64,000 nt of DNA. Origin: Butyrivibrio sp. INlla14. Its GTDB lineage: Bacteria > Bacillota > Clostridia > Lachnospirales > Lachnospiraceae. Location: the NCBI RefSeq assembly GCF_900102515.1, contig NZ_FMVS01000017.1, positions 19,587 to 83,586 on the forward strand. Reading direction: 5' to 3'. Below the pieces are notes generated by a model, which was not told the DNA's origin, searched no databases, and worked only from the letters and a program-made list of their open reading frames with translations. The translations under genes and the position numbers were made by a program. Of this stretch, positions 18,884-27,095 are shown in pieces; the stretch's first letter is position 1, and every line of letters starts with the position of its first letter.

Positions 18884-19045
18884 ATGGGAGAATACAAACT
18901 GGTCTTTGATAGACTTATGGATCAATTATATAATCACCCTGAGGAGATGCGAGAGAAACTTCTTGCTAAATGTGATTACTCAAGCGATACTCATGAGGAG
19001 AGACGTCCTCAGACAGCAATCGAAATGCTCCGCAGTATGAGATGA
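18884..19045 (+). CDS. Small 53-residue protein of unknown function
   Basis: An AGGAGG at 18871-18876 stands 7 bases before ATG 18884, and the frame runs 53 codons to TGA. The product begins MGEYKLVFDRLMDQLYNHPE and ends QTAIEMLRSMR. It is charged, mostly helical, and has no signal peptide or membrane segment. The ideal ribosome site, a private terminator about 140 bases downstream and its own structured leader argue for a genuine gene. I do not recognise the family. The pattern of short, charged, cytosolic helical proteins fits a regulator or partner of a larger protein, but that is only a guess. Confidence 0.65.
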   Translation: MGEYKLVFDRLMDQLYNHPEEMREKLLAKCDYSSDTHEERRPQTAIEMLRSMR

Positions 19046-19186
19046 TTAGATGATTGTAAGTTGAGTTTCAGACATTGTACATAAGGATTTAGAGAACGAT
19101 AGAATATAAGAATATTTGAAGAATGCAAATTTAGAAGCTGTTAGAAATAATAGTGAATAAAGAATAACTAAGATAATAAATGATTG

Positions 19187-19229
19187 AGAGCGTAAGGTTT
19201 TGTTAGATAAGAACCTTATGCTCTTTTTA
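19187..19229 (+). terminator. Terminator after the 53-codon gene
   Basis: AGAGCGTAAGGTT pairs with AACCTTATGCTCT (one wobble) and is followed by T5. Confidence 0.85.
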
Positions 19230-19240
19230 TTTGCAAAAAA

Positions 19241-19270
19241 GGTATTACGTAACACCACGCAGGTAATACC
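19241..19270. repeat. 30-base hairpin, 8-14-8 layout
   Basis: GGTATTAC and GTAATACC form a perfect 8-bp stem with a 14-base loop. The geometry equals that of the hairpins in the array that starts 90 bases downstream. Confidence 0.6.
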
Positions 19271-19360
19271 AATTACAATTCATGCAATTTAATCAAAAAG
19301 TCTTGTTTTGCTTGAAATGCCCTGCAATATGTAATGCAGAAGAAATAGAAAAACAAACTA

Positions 19361-19942
19361 TGCATCACAGAAGCCTAAGCAAGTGATGCAAACAAAAGAA
19401 AACTTGCATATATGCATGACAAGTCGCAAGACAAATCATGCAGGAAAAGAAAAAGAGTAGATTATGCATCACAGAAGCCTAGGCAAGTGATGCAAGAATA
19501 ATAAAAGAGTAAACTATGCATCACAAAAGCCTAATTCAGTGATGCAAACAAAAGAAAATTTGCATTTATGCATGACAAGTCGCAGGACAAATCATGCAGG
19601 AAAAGAAAAAGAGTAGATTATGCATCACAGAAGCCTAAACAAGTGATGCAAGAATAATAAAAGAGTAAAATATGCATCATAGAAGTCTAGGCAAGTGATG
19701 CAAACAAAAGAAAATTTGCATTTATGCATGACAAGTCGCAAGACAAATCATGCAGGAAAAGAAAAAGAGTAGATTATGCATCACAGAAGCCTAAGTAAGT
19801 GATGCAAGAATAATAAAAGAGTAAAATATGCATCACAGAAGCCTAAGTAAGTGATGCAAACAAAAGAAAATTTGAATTTTGCATGACAAGTCGCAAGACA
19901 AATCATGCAAGAAAAGAAAAAGAGTAGATTATGCATCACAGA
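19361..19942. repeat. Satellite of 30-base hairpins at 52-base steps, 156-base higher-order unit
   Basis: Twelve monomers start at 19361, 19413, 19465, 19517, 19569, 19621, 19673, 19725, 19777, 19829, 19880 and 19932 (the last truncated), so the step is 52 bases, with one 51-base step before 19880. Two hairpin types occur in the order a-b-a: type a is TGCATCAC, 14 bases, GTGATGCA; type b is TGCATGA, 16 bases, TCATGCA. The 22-base linkers also come in three recurring types, giving an exact 156-base higher-order repeat. A degenerate unit around 19322-19340 (CTGCA/TGCAG) may precede it. No open frame of note is present. It lies between two terminators, so read-through transcription would be limited. 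Confidence 0.9.
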
Positions 19943-19975
19943 AGCTATATTAAACCCTCTGCCAGCATAGAAAAA

Positions 19976-20009
19976 GGCTGCCACACTGCAAAATAGCAGT
20001 GCGGCAGCC
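19976..20009 (-). terminator. Terminator of the fru-pts operon
   Basis: On the minus strand GGCTGCCGCACTG pairs with CAGTGTGGCAGCC and is followed by T5. It lies 62 bases after the ptsI stop. Confidence 0.9.
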
Positions 20010-20070
20010 AAAATATACTCTAAAATACAATTTATAAATCAGCCAAGCTAATCAAGCTAACTAACACAAT

Positions 20071-21777
20071 TTATTCCTTAGAAGCTTCCTTAAGTGCGGC
20101 TACAATCTCAGCCTCTGTAGTAAGGCGCATAACCTTATCTGCAAGCTCATCAGCTTCAGCCTTGCTCCACTTGGAAATAATACAGCGGGCAGTGAGCACC
20201 AGAACCGGGTTAACACTGAACTCTGTAAGTCCAAAAGAAATAAGAAGAGGAATCATAAGCGGATCAGCTGCGGCTTCTCCGCACATTCCGACAGGAATGC
20301 CTTCCTTGCGGCCACATTCAGTTATGTGCTTGATGCTGCGAAGGACGGATGGCTGGAATGTAGAATAAAGATAAGCTACATCAGCATTTCCTCTGTCTAC
20401 GCTCATAGTGTACTGAGTAAGGTCATTTGTTCCAATTGAGAAGAAATCAGCTTCTTTTGCAAGAATATCTGCTATAAGTGAGGCAGCAGGTGTCTCAATC
20501 ATACAGCCAACTTCAATATCTTTGTCATAGGCGATACCATTTGCATCGAAGTCCTTTTTAATATCAGCAATCATCTCTTTTACTGCGCGGAGCTCGTCTA
20601 CGCAGGTAACAAGAGGAAGCATGATCTTGACCTTACCAAAGGCGCTGGCTCTAACAATTGCTCTGAGCTGCAAATTGTAGCTATCCTTGTTGCCAAGGCA
20701 GTATCTGACAGCTCTGTAGCCCAGGAAAGGATTTTCTTCCTTCTTGATGTTAAGGTATGGAATATCCTTGTCGCCACCTACATCAAGAGTTCTGATGATA
20801 ACAGGCTTGCCACCCATGGTCTGTGCTGCTTCCTTGTAAGCTACAAACTGTTCTTCCTCAGATGGCTGATGATTGGAATCCATAAACAGGAATTCTGAAC
20901 GGAAAAGACCTATGCCTTCGCCGTCGCATTCAAGAGCTTTTTTAGCATCCTTGGGTGTACCGATATTGCAGAACAGTTCAACACAGTCGCCATCAGCTGT
21001 AAGTGTTTCTTTGCCAAGGAATCCCTTAAGCTCAGACTGTTTGCGGATGAAATCTTCTCGCTTGATTATATACTGGGATAAAACATCTCCCTCAGGATTG
21101 ATGTATACAATACCCTCAGTTCCATCAATAATAGCTGTATCCTTGTCCTTAACAAGACTTGTGATATCAGGAACAGATAAAACAGCAGGAATTTCAAGGG
21201 CTCTTGCAAGAATAGCAGAGTGGGAAGTCTTTCCTCCAACCTCTGTGATGATACCAGATACATTGCCTTTGTTGATCTGGGAAGTCATAGAAGGAGTAAG
21301 ATCCTTGCAGGCCAGAACTGTACCCTTTGGCACCTTGCTGATATCAATATCCTTGATACCAAGAAGAAGCTTTAAAAGGCTGATCTTGATATCGCTAATG
21401 TCAGAAGCACGCTGCTTCATCATCTCGTCATCCATCTGTGAGAACATGCCTATGAACATATCACAGACAGCCTCAACAGCCGCTTCAGCGCACTGACCGG
21501 CATCGATCATCTTGAGCATTTCGCCTGACATTGAAGGGTCTGACGCCATAACCAGGTGACCTTCAAGGATTTCTGCTTCCTTGGGGCCAATCCTTTTTCT
21601 GATATCCTCAGCCATGGCAGTTGTTTCAGCCTTGAACTCCTCTAGCGCCTTATTGAATCGCTCCTTCTCAGCAGCTGTGTCCTCGATTTTCTTCTTTTCA
21701 AAGCTAAGGTCATGTTCCTTTATGACACAAACGCTACCAATTCCTATGCCACGTGATGCTGCAATTCCTTTGTGCAT
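20071..21777 (-). CDS. ptsI: PTS enzyme I, phosphoenolpyruvate-protein phosphotransferase
   Basis: A 568-residue cytosolic enzyme that takes phosphate from phosphoenolpyruvate and passes it to HPr. The N-terminal HPr-binding and phosphohistidine domains contain GGKTSHSAILARALE with the phosphorylated His 186. The C-terminal PEP-binding barrel has LFRSEFLFM, RTLDVGGDKD, GTNDLTQYT and the active-site Cys in GMCGEAAADP. Length is normal. It is the last gene of the fru cluster, 167 bases after ptsH, with GGAGGAAG before its start. Having the general PTS enzymes inside the fructose operon suggests that the operon supplies its own phosphate relay. Confidence 0.97.
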   Translation of the reverse strand: MHKGIAASRGIGIGSVCVIKEHDLSFEKKKIEDTAAEKERFNKALEEFKAETTAMAEDIRKRIGPKEAEILEGHLVMASDPSMSGEMLKMIDAGQCAEAAVEAVCDMFIGMFSQMDDEMMKQRASDISDIKISLLKLLLGIKDIDISKVPKGTVLACKDLTPSMTSQINKGNVSGIITEVGGKTSHSAILARALEIPAVLSVPDITSLVKDKDTAIIDGTEGIVYINPEGDVLSQYIIKREDFIRKQSELKGFLGKETLTADGDCVELFCNIGTPKDAKKALECDGEGIGLFRSEFLFMDSNHQPSEEEQFVAYKEAAQTMGGKPVIIRTLDVGGDKDIPYLNIKKEENPFLGYRAVRYCLGNKDSYNLQLRAIVRASAFGKVKIMLPLVTCVDELRAVKEMIADIKKDFDANGIAYDKDIEVGCMIETPAASLIADILAKEADFFSIGTNDLTQYTMSVDRGNADVAYLYSTFQPSVLRSIKHITECGRKEGIPVGMCGEAAADPLMIPLLISFGLTEFSVNPVLVLTARCIISKWSKAEADELADKVMRLTTEAEIVAALKEASKE

Positions 21778-21944
21778 TTTCTTCCTCCATATCTTATTTC
21801 TTGTCTAAAATGTACTGAACTGTTTTTTTTTACCACTGCAGTCATTCCGGACAATCGGTTAGCCAAATTCATACACAACCGGCTAGCCAAATTCAAACAC
21901 TACCGGCAAGCCACCTACTACCGAGTTGCCAACTCGACTGAAAC
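21778..21944 (-). repeat. Palindromes and 24-base repeats between ptsH and ptsI
   Basis: Three imperfect 24-base tandem units centred on GGTTAGCC, GGCTAGCC and GGCAAGCC (21855-21915) are joined by CAAATTCA words. Close to the ptsH stop are two short palindromes, GAGTTGCCAACTC and GACTGAAACTCAGTC. They would form consecutive hairpins in the mRNA and could stabilise or separate the ptsH and ptsI messages. Confidence 0.6.
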
Positions 21945-22208
21945 TCAGTCACCAAGTCCGCTTTCAACAAGCTCAACAGCCTTCTTGAGGGCATCTGCCT
22001 CGTCAGGACCATCGCATACGATCTCGATTTCAGAGCCGCACTTGATGCATGCGCTCATGAGCATCATAACGCTCTTAGCGTCATAGCTTGTTCCATTGAA
22101 AACAACTTTTACATCGCTTGCAAAAGGAGTCACTGTCTGGCAAAAGAGACTTGCTGGACGCATGTGCATTCCCTGTTCGTTAGTTACTGTGATTTTCTGT
22201 GATACCAT
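21945..22208 (-). CDS. ptsH: Phosphocarrier protein HPr
   Basis: An 87-residue HPr. The phosphate-accepting His 15 lies in GMHMRPAS and the regulatory Ser 46 in AKSVMMLMS, so both PTS transfer and HPr-kinase control are possible in principle. A Crh-like protein, which lacks the His, is excluded. The ribosome site GAGAGG precedes the ATG. The gene follows fruA after a 74-base gap that contains a hairpin and precedes ptsI. Confidence 0.96.
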   Translation of the reverse strand: MVSQKITVTNEQGMHMRPASLFCQTVTPFASDVKVVFNGTSYDAKSVMMLMSACIKCGSEIEIVCDGPDEADALKKAVELVESGLGD

Positions 22209-22239
22209 AATTTCTTTTCCTCTCTAGTAAAGCACCAAT

Positions 22240-22269
22240 TTCCCAGAAGGCATGATAGCCCTCTGGGAA
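22240..22269 (-). repeat. Intercistronic hairpin between fruA and ptsH
   Basis: TTCCCAGA and TCTGGGAA, with inner GGC/GCC, form a stem in the fruA-ptsH gap. It is not followed by a T-run in the direction of transcription, so it more likely affects mRNA processing or stability than termination. Confidence 0.5.
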
Positions 22270-22282
22270 TGGTTTTTATAAT

Positions 22283-24373
22283 TTATTTGTTAACTGGCTT
22301 TTTAATAAGACCAAGCATAACAGCAGTGATAAATGATCCAATCAGCCATGCAAGGATGTAAAGTGGCCATTTGCCTACGGTTGCGAATACGAATACTCCG
22401 CCGTGAGGAGCCATAAGTGTGCATCCAAAGATTGCTGAAAGAAGACCGGCAATACCTGAACCTACAAGAGTACATGGAATTACATGTGCAGGATCGGCTG
22501 CCGCAAATGGGATAGCGCCCTCAGTTATGAATGAACTTCCCATTACGATATTTGTGATCCAGGTCTCCCTCTCAGATTCTGTGAACTTGGAAGGGAAGAG
22601 TTTACATGCGATAGCGATACCAACTGGAGGAACCATACCACCTACCATGATGGATGCCATTGCGATGTAGCAGGCAACTACTGCAGGGTCAGAAGCTTCT
22701 GCACCCTTTTCCATGAGTACCTGTGCTGTTCCCAGCATACCTGTTCCAAATACATAAGCTGCCTTGTTGATAGGGCCGCCCATATCTATAGCCATCATTG
22801 CGCCCAGGATAAGTCCCAGAACTGCAATGAGATTAGCTGCCTGAAGAGCTGTAAGCATTGCGCTAAGTCCTACATTGATAAGACCAATGATTGGGTTAAG
22901 GATAAAGCTCATCAAAACGCCGATGATAAATACGCCGCAAAGTGGATAAATAAGTACTGGCTTGATTCCTTCAAGTGACTTAGGGAATCCTGCTGTCAAC
23001 TTCTTGAGAACGAGAATGATTCCGCCTGCAAGGAATCCAGCTGCGATACCGCCAAGGAAACCTGATACTGTAGCACCGTTATTTGTAAATGCGAAATTAC
23101 CAATAAATGTGTTAAATCCATCAAGTGGAGCACCTTCGCCCATAAGCCTTGTAACCCAAGGGAATGCTGGAGCATCACCTGAGAAAAGAGCTGCATTACC
23201 GCTGGAAGCCAGCATACCACCTACAAAACCTACTGCAAGACCAGGTCTGTCAGCAATTGAGTACGCAATGTATCCAGCAAGCACAGGAACCATAAGACCC
23301 ATTGCAAGGCCACCAACATATTTAAGGAAAGATGAAAGTGGAAGCATGTTACCGAAGTTACCACCACCAGTTGCACCATATCCTGCGACTGTATCAACAA
23401 GGAATGCAAGCGCAATCAGGATACCACCGCCGATAACGAATGGAAGCATGTGTGAAACGCCATTCATAAGGTGCTTGTAGAACTTTCTTCCAAGTGTTTC
23501 ATCAGCAGCAGAGCTCATGGAAGCTGATTTTGTTCCAGTAAAGTGATATACCTCAAGCTTTTCTTCATTGGCCTTCTTGATAAGACCTTCTGGATTGTGG
23601 ATAGCTTCCTTGGTAGAAGTAATGATAACTTCCTTACCATCGAATCTCTCCATATCTATATTCTTGTCGCAGGCAATGATGATCGCATCAGCTGCAGCAA
23701 TTTCATCAGCAGTGAGAACATCCTTGGCACCTGCAGATCCGTCTTTTTCAACCTTGATTGAAAGGCCCATCTCTTTAGCCTTGAGTTCAAGAGCTTCAGC
23801 TGCCATGAATGTATGAGCGATACCTGTAGGGCAGGCTGTTACACCTAAAAGCTTTTTGTTTGAAGGAGCCTTAGCTGGAGCAGCAGCGGCTTTCTTTTCT
23901 GCTTCTTCCTTGTCCTTCTCAGCCTCCTTAGCATCGATTATTGAAAGGAACTCATCCGGAGTATTAGCCTCGATAAGTTTTTTAGCAAAAGAGCTGTCCA
24001 TAAGAAGTGTCATAAGCTTGGACAGAACTTCAAGATGTGTGTCAGCAGCAGTATCAGGAGCTGCAATCATGAAGAACAGTTTGCTAGGATTTCCATCGAG
24101 GGACTTATAGTCGATACCCTCTGGAATAGTAATGGCTGTAACACCAGCCTTGGCTACTGCAAATGACTTACCGTGTGGAACAGCGATTCCCATGCCAATT
24201 GCTGTTGAGCCCTTTTCCTCTCTTGCAAGGATTGCCTTTTTGAAAGCAGAAACATTGTTTAAGTTTCCAACCTTTTCATGCAACTCAATGAGCGCATCAA
24301 TAGCAGCATTCTGATCAGCAGCGCTGACTTTCAGATTGATGCCATCTTTTTTGAGTAAATCTGTTATTTTCAT
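22283..24373 (-). CDS. fruA: PTS fructose transporter, EIIABC
   Basis: A 696-residue membrane permease that imports fructose as fructose-1-phosphate. Domain order is A-B-C: EIIA residues 1-145 with phospho-His 67 in AVPHGKS; an Ala/Lys/Glu linker; EIIB from about 173 with phospho-Cys 181 in VTACPTGIAHTFMA; EIIC from about 290 with 8-10 membrane segments and the family motif GGPINKAAYVFG. All transfer residues are present. GGAGG precedes the start. It lies between fruK and ptsH in one direction, so uptake, activation and phosphate relay are encoded together. Confidence 0.96.
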   Translation of the reverse strand: MKITDLLKKDGINLKVSAADQNAAIDALIELHEKVGNLNNVSAFKKAILAREEKGSTAIGMGIAVPHGKSFAVAKAGVTAITIPEGIDYKSLDGNPSKLFFMIAAPDTAADTHLEVLSKLMTLLMDSSFAKKLIEANTPDEFLSIIDAKEAEKDKEEAEKKAAAAPAKAPSNKKLLGVTACPTGIAHTFMAAEALELKAKEMGLSIKVEKDGSAGAKDVLTADEIAAADAIIIACDKNIDMERFDGKEVIITSTKEAIHNPEGLIKKANEEKLEVYHFTGTKSASMSSAADETLGRKFYKHLMNGVSHMLPFVIGGGILIALAFLVDTVAGYGATGGGNFGNMLPLSSFLKYVGGLAMGLMVPVLAGYIAYSIADRPGLAVGFVGGMLASSGNAALFSGDAPAFPWVTRLMGEGAPLDGFNTFIGNFAFTNNGATVSGFLGGIAAGFLAGGIILVLKKLTAGFPKSLEGIKPVLIYPLCGVFIIGVLMSFILNPIIGLINVGLSAMLTALQAANLIAVLGLILGAMMAIDMGGPINKAAYVFGTGMLGTAQVLMEKGAEASDPAVVACYIAMASIMVGGMVPPVGIAIACKLFPSKFTESERETWITNIVMGSSFITEGAIPFAAADPAHVIPCTLVGSGIAGLLSAIFGCTLMAPHGGVFVFATVGKWPLYILAWLIGSFITAVMLGLIKKPVNK

Positions 24374-24460
24374 AGTCCCTCCTTTGTTGGTTATCCCAAT
24401 TTATACCTTCTTTTTATAGCTATATATAAAGAGTAATCATCTACTCAATTATATTTGTGT

Positions 24461-25366
24461 TCACAGCTTGGAATAGAGCTCTCTAATAGCTTCGCCAGTT
24501 GCAAGATCATCGGAAAAAGCAGTGGCACTTCCTGCGGCTGTCCCCATCTTGAGAGCCTGACTGTAATCGTGATTTTCAAGGAAACCTGCAACAAAGCCTG
24601 CTACCATTGAATCTCCTGCGCCAACTGAGTTTCTGACCTGTCCCTTTGGAACTCCAACTCTGTGCTTCTCACCAGTTTCTGTAATGAGCATTGCACCGTC
24701 GCCAGCCATGGAAATAAGAACATTTCTGGCGCCCATTTCCTGGAGCTTCTTGGCATGAGCTTCAATCTCATCGTCAGTTTTTAAAACTGTATCAAACATC
24801 TCCCCAAGCTCATGATTATTGGGCTTTATAAGGAATGGATGATACTTAAGAACGTTCTTTAAAAGATCCTTGGTGGCATCAACAACAACATCAATTTTCT
24901 TGTCAGATAGCTTGGCCAGGATCTTCTCATATACATCACTTGGAAGAGAACTTGGAATACTGCCTGCAAGGATCAGGATGTCTCCGTCCTTAAGAGCATC
25001 AAGCTGACCAAAAAGCTCATCCTGCGCACTCTGTGGGATCTTGGGACCCTGAGCATTTATCTCTGTCTCAGCAGCGCCCTTTATCTTGACGTTGATTCTT
25101 GAGATTCCCTCAGGAAGCTCGATGAAATTAGCCTTGATGCCTTTTCTCTCAACATCAGCAGCGATGGCCTTTCCAGTAAAACCAGCTACAAACCCAAGAG
25201 CAGTGTTATCAAGCCCAAGGTTCTTTAATATTGTTGAAACATTGATGCCCTTGCCGCCAAAGTAGCATTCCTCGGAATCAGACCTGTTAGTCATTCCAGG
25301 AAGGAGCTCTGAGCCCATCCTTACAACATAGTCAATTGCTGGATTAAAGGTAATAGTGTAGATCAT
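24461..25366 (-). CDS. fruK: 1-phosphofructokinase
   Basis: A 301-residue PfkB-family kinase converting fructose-1-phosphate to fructose-1,6-bisphosphate. It shows the N-terminal GGKGINVSTILKNLG motif, KPNNHEL and the C-terminal signature VGAGDSMVAGFVAGF with the catalytic Asp. Its start overlaps the stop of fruR by 4 bases, the usual sign of translational coupling. The context with fruA makes fructose-1-phosphate a better substrate assignment than tagatose-6-phosphate, which related enzymes use. Confidence 0.95.
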   Translation of the reverse strand: MIYTITFNPAIDYVVRMGSELLPGMTNRSDSEECYFGGKGINVSTILKNLGLDNTALGFVAGFTGKAIAADVERKGIKANFIELPEGISRINVKIKGAAETEINAQGPKIPQSAQDELFGQLDALKDGDILILAGSIPSSLPSDVYEKILAKLSDKKIDVVVDATKDLLKNVLKYHPFLIKPNNHELGEMFDTVLKTDDEIEAHAKKLQEMGARNVLISMAGDGAMLITETGEKHRVGVPKGQVRNSVGAGDSMVAGFVAGFLENHDYSQALKMGTAAGSATAFSDDLATGEAIRELYSKL

Positions 25367-26127
25367 AATTTTTCTCCATCATTTACATTTTTTATGATTG
25401 TTTTACTGCTGTAGTTCTTGTTAGGCTCTTTGTCTGTGATGATGCAGCAGTTAGGTATCTCTGCAAAGGTTACGGAGCTTACCTTGCCAAATTTGGTATG
25501 GTCCGCCAGTATGTAGGAAACGTAGGCATGCTTGACAGCTTCCTGTTTGACCAGGGCTTCATCCACATCAGGAGTAGTGTAGCCTGCATGAAGTGAAATC
25601 CCGTTTGTTCCCATGAAAGCCTTGGTAAAGTGGTATTTGCTGATGCCTTCGATACAGTCAGGACCGATTATGGCCTCGGTTGTAGGCTTGCATCTGCCGC
25701 CAATTATCATGGTGCTAAGGCCCTTTTCCAAAAGCTTCTTGGCATGAACAATGCCGTTTGTGATGTATTTGGCCTTGGTATTGGTGATATATTTGATCAT
25801 TTCCAGAGTAGTGGTACCTGAGTCGATATAAACAAAGTCGTCATCATTAATTAATGAAGCAGCATATTTGCTGATTGCTTCCTTCTCCTGTGTGTTGAGC
25901 ACAGCCTTGGCTGAAACTGTGGGCTCAGTAGTGTTCACATCCTGATCGATTATGGATGTTGCGCCGCCAAAGACCTTAACAATCTTCTTGTCGTCATGAA
26001 GAGCAGTAAGATCTCTTCTGATGGTAGCTGCGGAGGCATCAAACTCCTCCATAAGCTCAGCCACTGTTACAACATTTCTTTCATTTATAAGTGCAACAAT
26101 TAAATCCCGTCTTTCCTGAGTAAGCAT
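25363..26127 (-). CDS. fruR: DeoR-family fructose operon regulator
   Basis: A 254-residue DeoR regulator. The N-terminal winged helix reads RRDLIVALINERNVVTVAEL, with the recognition part AATIRRDLTAL. The C-terminal sugar-phosphate-binding domain has DSGTTTLEM, GGRCKPTTEA and DHTKFG. Fructose-1-phosphate, made by the transporter it controls, is the usual inducer in this family. It is the first gene of the fru-pts operon and overlaps fruK by 4 bases. Upstream lies an unusual phased array of TCA words that is a good candidate for its operator. Confidence 0.94.
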   Translation of the reverse strand: MLTQERRDLIVALINERNVVTVAELMEEFDASAATIRRDLTALHDDKKIVKVFGGATSIIDQDVNTTEPTVSAKAVLNTQEKEAISKYAASLINDDDFVYIDSGTTTLEMIKYITNTKAKYITNGIVHAKKLLEKGLSTMIIGGRCKPTTEAIIGPDCIEGISKYHFTKAFMGTNGISLHAGYTTPDVDEALVKQEAVKHAYVSYILADHTKFGKVSSVTFAEIPNCCIITDKEPNKNYSSKTIIKNVNDGEKL

Positions 26128-26224
26128 ATTGTTCCCCTCTGATCATTATGAATATATATGGAAAAAAAGATTGTGATGACCACGTATATAATTTGAACTC
26201 TAATTGCATGATAACATCATACAC

Positions 26225-26345
26225 AATCATTATCAATCAAAAATAATCACAATTAATCACTTAAAATATTATTAAATAATCACAAAAATTCACTAAAATC
26301 ACTCAAAACACTCACAAACGCTCATGCCGCTCACATGGATGATCA
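26225..26345 (-). promoter_or_regulatory. Helically phased TCA/AATCAC array, candidate FruR operator
   Basis: AATCA words start at exactly 26225, 26235, 26245 and 26255; after a gap, TCA-centred words recur with TCA at 26280, 26290, 26299, 26312, 26322, 26331 and 26343. On the operon strand these read as GTGATT repeats. DeoR-family sites are often direct repeats at about 10-bp steps, so this is a plausible extended operator. I could not place the fru promoter with confidence inside it. Confidence 0.6.
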
Positions 26346-26408
26346 CTGCATACTCCATATAAAGTATTAAAAAACAATAAAGCTTTATCTATATAGCGTA
26401 AAAAATAT

Positions 26409-26437
26409 TTACAAAAAGTGCCTTGGAAAGTTAAAAT
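26409..26437 (+). promoter_or_regulatory. Promoter of the CheC/FliY-like gene
   Basis: TTACAA (26409-26414) and TAAAAT (26432-26437) are 17 bases apart, 45 bases before the start codon. Confidence 0.6.
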
Positions 26438-26481
26438 AAGATTAGAATTTTTCTACAGTTAAGCCGCAGGAGGTACTGATT

Positions 26482-27087
26482 TTGGAAGAATTAAATTTAA
26501 CTCAGGAACAGATTGATATCATAGGTGAGATTGCAAATATCAGCATGGGTAACTCTGCCACCACGCTTAGCATGATGGTGAACAGAAAAGTTGATATCAC
26601 AACCCCTAATGTAAAGCTGATCAAAAGAAGCGAAGCTCTCGATGATTATGAGAAAACCTGTATTTTTGTGCAGATCCATTACGTCAAGGGCCTTGAAGGA
26701 AACAACGTGCTTGTGTTAAAAGAGAATGACGTAAAAGTCATGACAGATCTTATGATGGGTGGTGATGGCACCAATACTTCCGGAGAAATCACAGAACTTC
26801 ACCTTTCTGCAGCTTCAGAAGCCATGAACCAGATGATGGGCACAAGCGCCACTTCTTTATCTTCCATGCTTGGAATTGCTACCGATATCAGCACTCCTGT
26901 TGTTAACCAGATTGATGTTGAGAGTATAAAAGTATTCGAAAAAATGTTTGATACTACTTATGATAAATTTGTTAAAATAGCTTTTAGGATGACAATAGGT
27001 GACCTTATTGATTCCGTCATGGTACAATTATATCCGGTGCAGTTCGCAGTGGATATGTGCCAAAAATTCATAGATAAAGGAAAATAA
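26482..27087 (+). CDS. CheC/FliY-type chemotaxis phosphatase
   Basis: A 201-residue protein matching the CheC-like domain found in CheC and at the N-terminus of FliY; it lowers CheY phosphate. Both copies of the active-site pattern (E-x-x-N followed about 21 residues later by Pro) are present: GEIANISMGNSA and SEAMNQMMGTSA. The FliN/SpoA flagellar switch domain of full FliY is absent, so it is a free-standing phosphatase rather than a switch component. It begins with TTG at 26482, because AGGAGG at 26468-26473 is ideally placed for it and no nearby ATG exists. It is followed 8 bases later by a DUF4317 gene. Confidence 0.85.
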   Translation: MEELNLTQEQIDIIGEIANISMGNSATTLSMMVNRKVDITTPNVKLIKRSEALDDYEKTCIFVQIHYVKGLEGNNVLVLKENDVKVMTDLMMGGDGTNTSGEITELHLSAASEAMNQMMGTSATSLSSMLGIATDISTPVVNQIDVESIKVFEKMFDTTYDKFVKIAFRMTIGDLIDSVMVQLYPVQFAVDMCQKFIDKGK

Positions 27088-27095
27088 AACTCAAA

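Noticed and set aside
19361-19942. CRISPR array
   Set aside because: The 30-base palindromic units and 22-base gaps look CRISPR-like, but the gaps are themselves repeated in a fixed order, two hairpin types alternate, and no cas gene is near. It is a tandem satellite.
20873-21496. 207-codon plus-strand frame opposite ptsI
   Set aside because: It is the antisense shadow of a well-supported gene; Ser/Pro/Ile-rich composition is typical for such frames.
26190-26236. fru operon promoter
   Set aside because: Several TTGAT-like and TATGAT-like hexamers exist on the minus strand, but none gives an acceptable spacing, so no promoter is claimed.
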